A stretch of DNA of 64,000 bases from Gemmatimonadota bacterium (GTDB taxonomy: Bacteria > Gemmatimonadota > Gemmatimonadetes > Longimicrobiales > Gaopeijiaceae): the NCBI GenBank assembly GCA_022822325.1, contig JAJEBW010000045.1, positions 20,338 through 84,337 on the forward strand, written 5' to 3'. Below the pieces are notes generated by a model. That model did no database searches, was not told where the DNA came from, and saw only the letters and a list, made by a program, of their open reading frames with translations. Of this stretch, positions 8,803 through 17,049 are shown piece by piece. A program made the position numbers and the translations under genes. The stretch's first letter is position 1. Each line of letters opens with the position of its first letter.

Positions 8803-9959
8803 CGCTCGCGGATCCGGTCGACGGCGCGGGCGATCGTCCGATCCCGTTCCGATTCGAGCGCCGGGGCCTCGCCGAAGAGGTCCCGCTGGGCGCTCTCCGC
8901 CTGGCGCACAAGATTGGCGACCCCGACGCCCAGGAGACGGGCCGGTGCGCGGCGGCGGTGGCGGAGCGAATGGAGGAGGGGGGCGGCGGTCGCGAAGATG
9001 GCGCGATCGGTCTCGATGCCCTCGGGCTGGGTGCTCGCCGCCTGCCGGGTCCTGAAGTCATGATCCCGCAGCTTGACGGTCACGGTGCGAGCGCGGAGTC
9101 CGGCGCGGCGAAGCTGGGCGCCGACCCCGGCGCTGAGCTGGAGGAGACGACGCTCGAGTTCGTCGTCGTCCTGGAGGTCGCTGTGGAAGGTGCGCTCCGA
9201 ACTGATCGACCGCCGCGGTTCGCGAACGCCGATCTCGCTCGGATCGATCCCGCGGACCCGTTCCCAGAGCCAGGCCCCCCGCGCACTCCCGAACCAGCGT
9301 TCCAGCCACGCGCGCTCGACCGCGGCGGCATCGGCGCAGCTACGGAGTCCCTTCTTCCGCAGCCGCCGCACGAAGGCGGGCCCGATCCCCGGCAGGGCCT
9401 CGAGCGGAAAGGGCGCCATGAAGCCGGCCTCGCCGCCCGCCGGCACGATGTGCACCCCGTCGGGCTTGGCCAGACGGGTCGCGACCTTGGCCACGAGACG
9501 CTGGCTGCCGCCCCCGATCGACACCGTCACCCGGGTTCGGTCGCGCACCTCGCGGCGGATCCGCTCGGCCGTCGCGGCCGCCTCCTCGCCCTTCAACAAC
9601 CGCTCCGTCCCGGTGAAGTCCAGGTAGAACTCGTCGACGGAAGCGGGCTGCACAACCGGCGAGAGCTCCTCGAGGACCGTCCTCACCGCCCGGCTGCGTT
9701 CCCCGACCGCTCCGCGCGGCACCGGCACGACCAGCGCCTCCGGACACAACCCGAGGGCGCGCGCGGTGGGCATTCCCGAACGCACTCCGTACTCGCGCGC
9801 GCCGTACGACGCCGATGTCACCACCCCGCGACCGCTCCGTCCCCCGACGAGCAGGAGCGGGTGCCTCCCGGCCCCCTCCGGGTCTTCCATCCGCGCCACC
9901 TGCACGAAGAAACTGTCGCAATCGACCAGGAAGATCGTGCGGGGCCCTTGCCTCGGCAT
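8742..9959 (-). CDS. dinB: DNA polymerase IV (Y-family translesion polymerase)
   Basis: 405 residues from the ATG at 9959, which has a GGAG ribosome site; an upstream in-frame start at 10010 is possible but adds a non-family leader. The palm begins with VDCDSFF (Asp13 and steric-gate Phe18), and the catalytic SVDEFYLDF supplies the Asp-Glu pair. The thumb carries a helix-hairpin-helix ([16 protein letters not shown]) and a little-finger domain follows. A C-terminal QRDLFG-like sequence (about 362-367) may be a beta-clamp-binding motif (QxxLF). Pol IV copies damaged DNA with low fidelity and is often SOS controlled; no LexA box was recognisable. Convergent with, and overlapping, the symporter gene. 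Confidence 0.9.
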   Translation of the reverse strand: MPRQGPRTIFLVDCDSFFVQVARMEDPEGAGRHPLLLVGGRSGRGVVTSASYGAREYGVRSGMPTARALGLCPEALVVPVPRGAVGERSRAVRTVLEELSPVVQPASVDEFYLDFTGTERLLKGEEAAATAERIRREVRDRTRVTVSIGGGSQRLVAKVATRLAKPDGVHIVPAGGEAGFMAPFPLEALPGIGPAFVRRLRKKGLRSCADAAAVERAWLERWFGSARGAWLWERVRGIDPSEIGVREPRRSISSERTFHSDLQDDDELERRLLQLSAGVGAQLRRAGLRARTVTVKLRDHDFRTRQAASTQPEGIETDRAIFATAAPLLHSLRHRRRAPARLLGVGVANLVRQAESAQRDLFGEAPALESERDRTIARAVDRIRERYGRESLRPARTFSQGRRSK

Positions 9960-10053
9960 CGTGTCTCCGGTCAAATTCACCTTCCCCTCACCGACAGGCG
10001 CGGCGATCAAGCCGGGCCTCCAAGCTAACCCGCCTCACTGGAGAGTCGCCACC

Positions 10054-10671
10054 GTGGCCTACCCCTTCGAACTCCCTGCTCTCGGCTATCCCTTCGACGC
10101 GCTCGAACCGCACATCGACGCTCGCACCATGGAGATCCACCACGGGCGGCATCACGCGGCCTACACCGCCAACCTGAATGCCGCCCTCAAGGACCACGCC
10201 GGTCTCCATGGGCTGTCGGCCGAGGCGCTCCTCTCCGACCTCGACGCCCTCCCCGACTCCATTCGGGGCGCCGTGCGCAACAACGGCGGCGGCTTCGTCA
10301 ATCACAATCTCTTCTGGCAGATCCTGGCCCCGGGCGGCGGCGACGCGCCGGAAGGAGCGCTCGCCGAGGCGATCGACGCGTCCTTCGGGGACCTCGACGC
10401 CTTCCGGCGCCAGTTCGCGGCCGCGGCGATGGGACGCTTCGGCAGCGGTTGGGCCTGGCTGGTTGCGGGCGGCGACGGCCTCCGGATCGCATCCACTCCC
10501 AATCAGGACACCCCGGTCATGGCGGGGCGGACCCCCATCCTCGGCCTCGACCTCTGGGAGCACGCCTACTACCTCAATTACCAGAACCGGCGTCCCGACT
10601 ACGTCGCCGCCTTCTGGAGGGTCGTGAATTGGACGGTGGCGGGCGATCGTTTCGCCGACGCGGCCGACTGA
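10054..10671 (+). CDS. sodA: Superoxide dismutase (Mn/Fe family)
   Basis: 205 residues. It dismutates superoxide to peroxide and oxygen. Metal ligands are all visible: His29 in MEIHHGRHH, the His of FVNHNLFW, and Asp and His of the [18 protein letters not shown] block. The [10 protein letters not shown] stretch resembles Mn-type enzymes, though metal use cannot be settled from sequence. The start is a GTG at 10054 behind TGGAGAG; the protein then begins [19 protein letters not shown], as expected for the family. It is divergent from dinB with a 94-bp gap and is followed by marC 61 bp later. No signal peptide, so cytoplasmic. Confidence 0.93.
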   Translation: MAYPFELPALGYPFDALEPHIDARTMEIHHGRHHAAYTANLNAALKDHAGLHGLSAEALLSDLDALPDSIRGAVRNNGGGFVNHNLFWQILAPGGGDAPEGALAEAIDASFGDLDAFRRQFAAAAMGRFGSGWAWLVAGGDGLRIASTPNQDTPVMAGRTPILGLDLWEHAYYLNYQNRRPDYVAAFWRVVNWTVAGDRFADAAD

Positions 10672-10732
10672 CCCTCACCTTCTTCCCTCGCGCCCCGGTT
10701 CCCTCCAGGCGGAACCGCGCGCCGGCGATCCC

Positions 10733-11371
10733 ATGAGTTCCGACGTCTCCTTCGCGGTTGTCGCCTTCACCTCGTTGCTGATGGTGTACAATCCACTCAG
10801 CGCGATGCCGATGTTCGCCTCGCTGACCGCGGCCCAGGCCGTGCGCGAACGCCGTCAGGTCGCATTCATGGCCGTGCTGACCTCGGTCGTGGTGATGCTG
10901 GTCTTCGCGTTGGCCGGTGCGTCGATCCTGCGCTTCTTCGCGATCACCACCGAGGCCTTCCAGATTACCGCGGGGGTCATCTTCTTCGGAATCGGCTCGG
11001 ACATGCTGCAGGCCCGCCGCTCCCGGGTCAAGACGACGCGGCGCGAGCAGGACGAAGCCGCCGGCCGCGAGAATGTGGCGATCATCCCACTGGGACTGCC
11101 CACCCTGGCGGGGCCGGGCGCAATGGTGACGGTGATCACTCTCGTCGGCCAGGCCGCGAACCCGGTGCAGATCGGCACCGTCTATCTGGCCGTGACGCTG
11201 GTGGGAGCGGTTGCGCTTCCCTGCCTTCTCCTCGCCCCGGCCGCTCTCAATGCACTGGGACGCACCGGCCTCAACGTCGTCACCCGCATCATGGGGCTTC
11301 TGGTGATGGTGGTGGGGGTGCAGCTCGCGATCAACGGGGTCAGCGCCGTGGTCGCGAATTGGCGCGGATGA
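10733..11371 (+). CDS. MarC family integral membrane protein
   Basis: 212 residues with six predicted membrane helices. It matches the MarC family (UPF0056): NPLSAMPMF near residues 20-28, a GDMLQA-like turn around 87 and the conserved IPLGLPTLAGPGAM block (about 121-134). Members are polytopic inner-membrane proteins whose substrates are unknown; the old link to multiple antibiotic resistance in E. coli has not held up. It follows sodA by 61 bp on the same strand, so they may be co-transcribed. Confidence 0.85.
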   Translation: MSSDVSFAVVAFTSLLMVYNPLSAMPMFASLTAAQAVRERRQVAFMAVLTSVVVMLVFALAGASILRFFAITTEAFQITAGVIFFGIGSDMLQARRSRVKTTRREQDEAAGRENVAIIPLGLPTLAGPGAMVTVITLVGQAANPVQIGTVYLAVTLVGAVALPCLLLAPAALNALGRTGLNVVTRIMGLLVMVVGVQLAINGVSAVVANWRG

Positions 11372-11377
11372 GGGTGA

Positions 11378-11389
11378 AAACATATGTTT
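11378..11389. repeat. Perfect 12-bp AT-rich palindrome
   Basis: AAACATATGTTT is a perfect palindrome in an otherwise GC-rich region, 7 bp after the marC stop and 47 bp before the LysM/M15 gene. Flanking GGT and ACC extend the symmetry with a 2-nt bulge. It could be an operator or part of a promoter. It is too short for a confident terminator. Confidence 0.4.
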
Positions 11390-11435
11390 ACCGACCCTTC
11401 GTCAGGTGCGGCCGAAATTTGACCAGGAGACCGAA

Positions 11436-12275
11436 ATGGGAAACCGGACGACGACTCGCGCAGGGACTTCCTCCGCGCTCGGCGACGGACGCCGGCCGGG
11501 GACGCTTCTGCGGTTCGGGATTGCGGCGGCGCTCCTTGCGGTTCCGGTCCAGGGGTGGGCCCAGAGCCTGACCGGTGGCCGCTCCAGCATGCAGGAGCAG
11601 TTCAACAAGGGGATCGAGTACGACTACACCCCCCTGCGGAACGCCGCTCACGTCATGCGCTTCGTCGAGCTGGGACTCCTCGTTCGGCTTCCGGGCAACG
11701 CGGACTACACGCTTCACCAGGTCAGCTTTCCCTACGCGCGCCCCGAGGTCAGGCTTTTCGTCGAGAGGTTGGCCCGGCAATATCGGCGCGCTTGCGGGGA
11801 ACAGCTTGTGGTGACGAGCCTGACCCGTCCCCTGGACCGGCAGCCCCGAAACTCGTCGCCGCTGTCGGTCCACCCCAGGGGAATGGCCGTGGATCTCCGG
11901 CGCAGCAATGTGCGCGCCTGCCGAAGCTGGCTGGAGGATGTGCTGCTCCATCTCGAACGCAACGGCACCGTGCAGGCGACGCGGGAACGTCGTCCTCCCC
12001 ACTATCACATTGCGGTCTACACGCGCTCCTACGCGGCGTACGTGGCCCAGTTGGAGAACCGCGAGCCGGAACCGGATCTGCGGGCGGCGCAGTCGGCCGG
12101 CGGCCCGGGGAGTCCCGGCGTGATTCGGTACGAGGTCACTCCGGGGGATTCGCTATGGAGAATTGCGTCGATGTACGGCACCAGCGTGGAACGCCTTCGC
12201 TCCATGAACGGACTGAGCGGCAATCGCATCTACCCGGGACAGATCATCCGGGTGAACCCGCCGTCGCCCGGATAG
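11436..12275 (+). CDS. Secreted M15-like peptidase/DUF5715-type protein with C-terminal LysM domain
   Basis: 279 residues. A signal peptide is likely (hydrophobic 24-40, cleavage near WAQ at 41-43). The central domain has the zinc-peptidase M15 signature SVHPRGMAVD (144-153; His146, Asp153) and HYH (189-191), the pattern of VanY/MepA-type peptidoglycan peptidases and of the DUF5715 family. Residues 229-274 form a LysM repeat (YEVTPGDSLWRIA...MNGL...IYPGQIIRV) that binds peptidoglycan. It therefore probably trims or binds the cell wall in the periplasm. The start at 11436 follows AGGAG. It begins a probable operon with the glycosyltransferase (45-bp gap). Catalytic activity is inferred from motif retention. 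Confidence 0.75.
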   Translation: MGNRTTTRAGTSSALGDGRRPGTLLRFGIAAALLAVPVQGWAQSLTGGRSSMQEQFNKGIEYDYTPLRNAAHVMRFVELGLLVRLPGNADYTLHQVSFPYARPEVRLFVERLARQYRRACGEQLVVTSLTRPLDRQPRNSSPLSVHPRGMAVDLRRSNVRACRSWLEDVLLHLERNGTVQATRERRPPHYHIAVYTRSYAAYVAQLENREPEPDLRAAQSAGGPGSPGVIRYEVTPGDSLWRIASMYGTSVERLRSMNGLSGNRIYPGQIIRVNPPSPG

Positions 12276-12320
12276 GCGCGCACCCGGTCCGGCTGGAGAC
12301 CGGCAACCGGTCGCGGACCG

Positions 12321-13154
12321 ATGCCTGAGGAAGAGACGGGGCGGGTGGCGAGGACGAAGGTGGACGCTTCGGCGGATTTCTCCACGCAACTCACCGTATC
12401 GGTTGTGGTTCCGGTCTACAACGAGGCGGCCACCGTCGAGCGGCTTCTCCGCAGCGTCGCCGAGGTTCCGGTCTCCATGGAGATCATCGTCGTGGACGAC
12501 GGCTCGACCGATGGTACGCGCAAGCTGCTTCCCCGTCTTCGCGACCAGGGATTGATCGGCCAACTCCTCTTTCACGATCGCAACCGGGGAAAGGGGGCGG
12601 CCTTGCGCACCGCCTTCGCGCATGCCACCGGCGACGTCGTCGTCGTTCAGGACGCCGACCTGGAGTACGACCCGGGCGCCATACCGCTCCTTCTGGCCCC
12701 CATCGCCGCGGGCGCGGCCGAAGCGGTGTACGGCTCCAGATTTCTCGCCCCCCGTCCACCAGGAGGCAAGCGTTTCTCCTGGCACCGATTCGGCAACCGG
12801 ACGCTGACCTCTCTCAGCAATTGCCTCACCGGCTTCCGGCTCACCGACATGGAGACATGCCAGAAGATGATCCGGACCGACCTGCTCCAATCGCTGCCCC
12901 TTACGGTCGACCGCTTCGGAATCGAACCGGAGATCACGGCCCGGCTGGCGCAGGCCAGGGCGCGCATCCTGGAACTCCCGATCCCCTACCGGGGCCGTTC
13001 CTACGCCGAGGGCAAGAAGATCGGATGGAAGGACGGCGTGGCCGCAATCTGGTTCATCGCGCGCAGCAGCCTCCTGCCGCCCCGGGCGAGGCCCTGGAAG
13101 GGTCGCAATCCGCGGAACGCGCATCCACCGGCCCGAGGGAGGACTCGCCCATGA
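12321..13154 (+). CDS. Family 2 glycosyltransferase (dolichol-phosphate-mannose-synthase-like)
   Basis: 277 residues, GT-A fold. It has VVPVYNEAATVERLL (29-43), VVDDGSTDGT (57-66) and the metal-binding QDADLEYD (110-117), typical of GT2 enzymes that move a sugar from a nucleotide donor to a polyprenyl phosphate. It has no C-terminal membrane helices, so it resembles the soluble Dpm1-like type. The last ~30 residues are Pro/Arg-rich and poorly conserved in appearance. It lies between a cell-wall protein and a lipoprotein, with its stop overlapping the next start (ATGA). The acceptor is unknown. Confidence 0.83.
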   Translation: MPEEETGRVARTKVDASADFSTQLTVSVVVPVYNEAATVERLLRSVAEVPVSMEIIVVDDGSTDGTRKLLPRLRDQGLIGQLLFHDRNRGKGAALRTAFAHATGDVVVVQDADLEYDPGAIPLLLAPIAAGAAEAVYGSRFLAPRPPGGKRFSWHRFGNRTLTSLSNCLTGFRLTDMETCQKMIRTDLLQSLPLTVDRFGIEPEITARLAQARARILELPIPYRGRSYAEGKKIGWKDGVAAIWFIARSSLLPPRARPWKGRNPRNAHPPARGRTRP

Positions 13155-15406
13155 GCGTGAATCGTTCGGCCGGGCCTGCGGAACGCGGCCGGATGATCGG
13201 GCCGGGATCCGGCGGACGCCTGCCATCCCGTCCGGAGCGCTGCACTGCGACCGGGATTTCCATCCTGCGGAAGGGGTCGTTCCCGGTGTCCGCCCTGATC
13301 CTTCTCACGGCTTTGTCCTGCCGCGGGGACCCGGCCAGCGACCTGAACTCCGCCATCCACCGCGATTCCGCCAACGTCGCCATCATCGAAAACCACATGG
13401 AAGACCGTCCCTTCGACGGGCGGATCGTTCGCATGGCCGACCTCGCGACGCCGGATGACGCACTCTCTCCGCGTCCATGGGGGGTCGTGGCGCACCGGGC
13501 CACGCAACGCGTGTTCGTGGCGGATGCGGCGGGCGGAAGAATCGCCGTCTTCGACGCCAACGGCGCATTCCTGAGCGAGTTGGGACGGTTCGGAGAGGGT
13601 CCGGGGGAATTCCTGCTTCCCGGCGCGCTCGCAATCGAGGCGTGCGACGACGAATCCTGTCGCGGACTGGCCGGACGGGCCGAGGTGGTGGTCGCATTGG
13701 ACCCACGGCGCGCCGTCCTTAGCCGATGGTCCGCCGACGGTGAATTCCTTGGCGAGGAACGCATGCCGGCCGACTACAGGGGGTTTGCCTTCGCTCTCGG
13801 ACCCGGCCATTTCACTTCCATCGCCTCTTCGGGGAACGCGGGCACGGTGGTCGAGCAACGGCTGGAGGTGCAGGGAGCCGCAGGAAGGCAGGTCATCCAT
13901 GAAGTCACCCAGGAGATGACCCTGGCGAGTTTGCCCTGTGGGACCCTGCCCGCGCCCCGCGTCTTGTCGCCGGACCTGGTCTGGACCCCCGCCGACCGCG
14001 AGTTCCACTATCTGCACGGCCTGGGCTACCGAATCGACACCTGGTCGGACGGTGCGTTGCGGAGGAGCGTTCGCCGCCCGGTCGCGCCGATCGCGGCAAC
14101 GCGCGAAATGGCCGTGGCGGCGACCCGGATCGATTCCGGCCCTTACGGCGCGTTCATGAGGCAGTGCAACGTCACGGCCGAGGAGCTTGTCGCCGCCGTG
14201 GGTCATGCGGAAGAACTGGCGCCGGTGATCGGGTTGGCGGTCGACCCCGGAGGCAGGGTCTGGGTGGCTCGAAGGATTGGCGGATTGTTGCCCGAGGCGA
14301 TCGACATCCTGGACGCCGGAGGCGAATACCTGGGGACGGCGATGGCGGACGCGCTGCCCGTCGCGTTCCTCTCCGAATCGCGCTTCGTCGGGCTGCGCCT
14401 GGAATCGTCCACCGGAACGTTGCGGGCTTCGGTCCACGAAATTCGCGACGAACCGCTGTCTGCCGGGATTCAGGCACGGGCGGACGGGGCAGGGCAAGCA
14501 GCGAGGCCGCGAGCGGTCGAAGGATCGGAGGAGGTGGTGGAACCCACGCCGACCGGTAGTCCCGAGTCCCCCAACCCGGCGGGCCTGCGGGAATTCCGGG
14601 ATTGCCCCTTTTGCCCCCTCATGGTGGAACTGCCGTCGGGTCGATTCCTGATGGGGCGAGCGGAGGGGGAAGAGGAGCGGGCTGGATTGAGCCGGGATCC
14701 GAACCGGCCACAGCTTGCGAGGGACAGCGAGATGCCCCGGCTGGAGGTGGAGATCGCGCAACCGTTCGCCCTTGGAAAGTACGAAGTCACCTTCGAGGAG
14801 TGGGAACAGTGCGTCGCAGCGGGTGGATGCACCCACCAGCCCACCGACCGGGGGTTTGGGCGCGGCAACCGGCCCGTGATCCACGTTTCCCGTCTGGATG
14901 CCGAAGAGTTTCTGGCGTGGCTGCGCGACCTGACAGGGCAAGCCTACCGATTGCCCAGCAGCGCCGAGTGGGAATACGCGGCGCGCGCCCGCACCAACAC
15001 CGCCCGCTGGTGGGGCGACGAGCTCGGCGCCGGGCGGGCCGTCTGCAACGGATGCGGCAGCGCATGGGACGATCGCTCGACTGCGCCCGTGGGCTCCTTT
15101 CCACCCAATCCATGGGGCCTGCACGACATGCTCTCGAATGTGTCCGAAGTGGTCGCGGACTGTTGGCACGATACCCATGTCGGCCATCCGACCGACGGGT
15201 CGCCGCGCCTTGAGGCGCCGGCGGGATGGCCGGACGGCGAATGCGCAAGAGCCACCTGGCGGGGTGGCGGCTGGTCCCACTACACCTGGACCGTGCGTGC
15301 CGCAACGCGCACCGGGGGGAACATGGGACTCGATTATCGGGCCGATCATCCGGTCGCCGGAGGCAGCCGGGGCTTTCGGGTGGCACGTACCGTGGACCAT
15401 CGCTGA
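13151..15406 (+). CDS. Lipoprotein: 6-bladed beta-propeller fused to SUMF1/FGE-like domain
   Basis: 751 residues. After a leader, a hydrophobic segment ends in TALSC (Cys57), a plausible lipobox. Residues about 85-440 look like an NHL/6-bladed beta-propeller, with blades such as VFVADAAGGRIAVFDANGAFLSELGRFGEGPGEF. A Pro/Glu linker (about 440-475) leads to a formylglycine-generating-enzyme-like domain (about 480-751). It opens DCPFCPLMVELPSGRFLMG and ends WRGGGWSHYTWTVRAATR. The cysteine pair that gives true FGE its activity is absent from that last block, so it is probably a non-catalytic SUMF1-fold domain. The start at 13151 overlaps the glycosyltransferase stop; a start at 13193 is also possible. 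Role unknown; a surface recognition or scaffolding protein is my inference. Confidence 0.7.
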   Translation: MSVNRSAGPAERGRMIGPGSGGRLPSRPERCTATGISILRKGSFPVSALILLTALSCRGDPASDLNSAIHRDSANVAIIENHMEDRPFDGRIVRMADLATPDDALSPRPWGVVAHRATQRVFVADAAGGRIAVFDANGAFLSELGRFGEGPGEFLLPGALAIEACDDESCRGLAGRAEVVVALDPRRAVLSRWSADGEFLGEERMPADYRGFAFALGPGHFTSIASSGNAGTVVEQRLEVQGAAGRQVIHEVTQEMTLASLPCGTLPAPRVLSPDLVWTPADREFHYLHGLGYRIDTWSDGALRRSVRRPVAPIAATREMAVAATRIDSGPYGAFMRQCNVTAEELVAAVGHAEELAPVIGLAVDPGGRVWVARRIGGLLPEAIDILDAGGEYLGTAMADALPVAFLSESRFVGLRLESSTGTLRASVHEIRDEPLSAGIQARADGAGQAARPRAVEGSEEVVEPTPTGSPESPNPAGLREFRDCPFCPLMVELPSGRFLMGRAEGEEERAGLSRDPNRPQLARDSEMPRLEVEIAQPFALGKYEVTFEEWEQCVAAGGCTHQPTDRGFGRGNRPVIHVSRLDAEEFLAWLRDLTGQAYRLPSSAEWEYAARARTNTARWWGDELGAGRAVCNGCGSAWDDRSTAPVGSFPPNPWGLHDMLSNVSEVVADCWHDTHVGHPTDGSPRLEAPAGWPDGECARATWRGGGWSHYTWTVRAATRTGGNMGLDYRADHPVAGGSRGFRVARTVDHR

Positions 15407-15423
15407 TCTCGCACCTGAATTGC

Positions 15424-15453
15424 CCGACCGACTCTTTCGGCGAAGTCGGTTGG
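15424..15453 (+). terminator. Hairpin after the lipoprotein gene
   Basis: CCGACCGACT (15424-15433) pairs with AGTCGGTTGG (15444-15453) around a 10-nt loop, with one G-T mismatch that becomes a G-U pair in RNA. It starts 18 nt after the stop. No T-run follows, so it is a stem-only terminator or an RNA 3' end stabiliser at best. Confidence 0.4.
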
Positions 15454-15730
15454 CGTCGCCAGGTCGCCGCGGGGCCCGCAAGTCCACATGAACCCGATCC
15501 ACGTGAACGCGGCCGGCGGCAAGCCAGGGTGACGAAGCGGCGGAACACCCCCCTGGGCAGGCACGCCGCCAGGACGCCTGTCGATGTCTCGACGAGACCG
15601 GACGGAAGGTCGGGGTCGTTCCGGAGGAGCCCAGCCCGTCCACCGGCATCCCGTTCATGAAACGGGAACCGCCCGGGGAACGCCGTGCATGGAATCCCAG
15701 GCAACCGACAGTGCTGCAAATACCGATCCG

Positions 15731-15782
15731 GAAGTTGGCCGATTTCGCTATTTGAATGCCCATCGAATTCGCCGACCATGTC
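15731..15782 (+). promoter_or_regulatory. Shared pilus-gene upstream element, copy B
   Basis: It lies 60 nt before the pilin start and aligns ungapped with 3892-3943 upstream of the comEA-like/pilT/pilC operon. The dyad arms GTTGGCCGAT (15734-15743) and ATCG/GCCGAC (15762-15765, 15771-15776) are kept with the same 18-nt interval. It does not fit the sigma-54 consensus because the GG and GC elements are only 8 nt apart. Confidence 0.55.
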
Positions 15783-15842
15783 GCCGCACCCGAAACGGCC
15801 CCGGCGGACGGGGTCAAGGCATTCAGAGAAAGCGAGAGAGAC

Positions 15843-16238
15843 ATGTCTGACAGAAGCGGCTTCACCCTGATCGAACTCCTCATCGTCCTCGTCATCATCG
15901 GGATCCTGGCGGCCATTGCGGTTCCGCGCTTTTCCGCCACGCGCGAGATGGCCTACTACGCCGCGATGAAGGCCGATGTCCGGAATGTGGCGGCGCTCCA
16001 GGAGCTCCATCACGCCGGCAACTACACCTACTCGGCATCGGCGGCGACGCTCGGCTTCGTCGCTTCGGATGGGGTCAACGTCACCCTGGATGCATCCTCC
16101 ACCGGCTGGTCGGCTACAGCGACTCACGATGCCCTCGATGCCGCGGAGGGCTGCGTGGTCTTCTATGGCGACGCCACCGCGCCCACTCTGGGTTCCACCA
16201 CTCCGACGGCGGAGGGCCAGGTCGAGTGCACGGACTGA
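15843..16238 (+). CDS. pilA: Type IV pilin (PilA-like)
   Basis: 131 residues. The class-III prepilin leader MSDRSG is followed by FTLIELLIVLVIIGILAAIA, giving mature Phe1 and Glu5, so it is cut after Gly6 and N-methylated by prepilin peptidase (candidate at 50382). The mature protein is about 125 residues, with a C-terminal region bounded by two cysteines (EGC...VEC) that probably form the D-region disulfide. Its position ahead of minor pilins and pilMNOPQ supports a major pilin. A pseudopilin cannot be excluded. The start at 15843 follows GAGAGAG. The frame is open upstream to 15756, but this would destroy the leader. Confidence 0.87.
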   Translation: MSDRSGFTLIELLIVLVIIGILAAIAVPRFSATREMAYYAAMKADVRNVAALQELHHAGNYTYSASAATLGFVASDGVNVTLDASSTGWSATATHDALDAAEGCVVFYGDATAPTLGSTTPTAEGQVECTD

Positions 16239-16705
16239 CGACTCCGTCCGCAGTGCGGATCCCCGGGGGGAGCGGGCCACGCGCGGGGGCCTCGCTGCTG
16301 GAGGTCGCTCTGGCGCTGGCGATCGTCGCGGTGCTGGCTCCCCCCATCGTCGCGACCGCGTCGGCCGCCCGGAACGCGCTGCTTCTGCGGCAGGCGGTGG
16401 AGAGCGCGGCCCGGCTGCTGGTCGAGGCGCGCTGGACGGCGATTCGCGAAGGCGGCGCGACCGTCGAGTTCACGACCGAGCCGGCGCGTGGGCAGGTGTT
16501 CTCGTCGGCGGGCGACACCGTGTTTTCCGTCGCTCTGGGTCCCGGCGGGGTCGCACTGCATCTTTCGCGCGACCGCGCCGTCAGCCGGATCCGCTTCGGA
16601 CCGCTCGGGCTCGGGTGGGTCGCGAGCCAGACGCTGCGCTTCACCCGCGCGGGCGAGGAGCGCCGGTTGGTGATTTCCTCTCTGGGAAGGGCTTCGCGGC
16701 GATGA
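16226..16705 (+). CDS. Minor pilin, GspH/FimT-like
   Basis: 159 residues. The prepilin-type N-terminus has a short charged leader, Gly, then ASLLEVALALAIVAVLAPPI (Glu5 present). The C-terminal beta-rich half (about 75-155) resembles GspH/FimT pseudopilins, which prime pilus assembly. The GTG start at 16226 overlaps the pilin gene by 13 nt. The leader of about 21 residues is longer than usual, and no later start keeps the charged segment. Stop and next start overlap (ATGA). Confidence 0.68.
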   Translation: MHGLTTPSAVRIPGGSGPRAGASLLEVALALAIVAVLAPPIVATASAARNALLLRQAVESAARLLVEARWTAIREGGATVEFTTEPARGQVFSSAGDTVFSVALGPGGVALHLSRDRAVSRIRFGPLGLGWVASQTLRFTRAGEERRLVISSLGRASRR

Positions 16706-17049
16706 ACCGGTCGGGGACCACCCTGGTCGAGGTCATCGTCGCGATGGCGCTGGCGGGGATCGCGGTGATGAGCGTGGCTTCGCTGACGATCGCGGCCACC
16801 CGGACGCTGGCTCGGGCGCGGGCGCTGGACGAAGCCTACGAGCTGTTGCAGAGCTTCGTGGATTCGGCGCGGATGTCCACCGGTCCGGATGCCGGCGCGC
16901 GCGCGCACCCACTGGGCACACTGAGTTGGGAGCTGGCGGCGAGTCCCGGCGAGAGCTGGGCGCGCTTCGACCACATCGCCCTGGATGATTCCGTCGTGGT
17001 GCACTTTGCGGTTGCCTCCACCCTCGCCCCGCGCGCAACCGACCGATGA
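16702..17049 (+). CDS. Minor pilin, PilV/GspI-like
   Basis: 115 residues. The leader MNRSG is followed by TTLVEVIVAMALAGIAVMSVA, with Glu5, the expected prepilin peptidase substrate. The short soluble domain is typical of PilV/GspI-class minor pilins that form the tip-initiating complex. It overlaps both neighbours by 4 nt. Subtype is assigned mainly by order (H-I-J-K-like order of four minor pilins) and length. Confidence 0.66.
   Translation: MNRSGTTLVEVIVAMALAGIAVMSVASLTIAATRTLARARALDEAYELLQSFVDSARMSTGPDAGARAHPLGTLSWELAASPGESWARFDHIALDDSVVVHFAVASTLAPRATDR

Larger units (their letters stand above)
15407..15842. other. 436-bp intergenic region before the pilus operon
   Basis: No convincing gene: short frames here lack ribosome sites and family features. 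It holds a hairpin just after the lipoprotein gene (15424-15453) and, near its end, the conserved pilus upstream element (15731-15782). Bases 15460-15725 show nothing I can identify. Confidence 0.6.

Noticed and set aside
9960..10053. LexA-type SOS box upstream of dinB
   Set aside because: No palindromic CTGT-N8-ACAG or GAAC-N4-GTTC pattern is visible in the divergent dinB-sodA gap.
13151..15406. A true formylglycine-generating (sulfatase-activating) enzyme
   Set aside because: The cysteine pair of the active site is missing from the C-terminal RGGGW region and no sulfatase gene is nearby.
15731..15782. Sigma-54 promoter in the shared pilus element (TTGGC...GC)
   Set aside because: The GG and GC doublets are 8 nt apart; sigma-54 promoters need exactly 10. 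The same misfit occurs in both copies.
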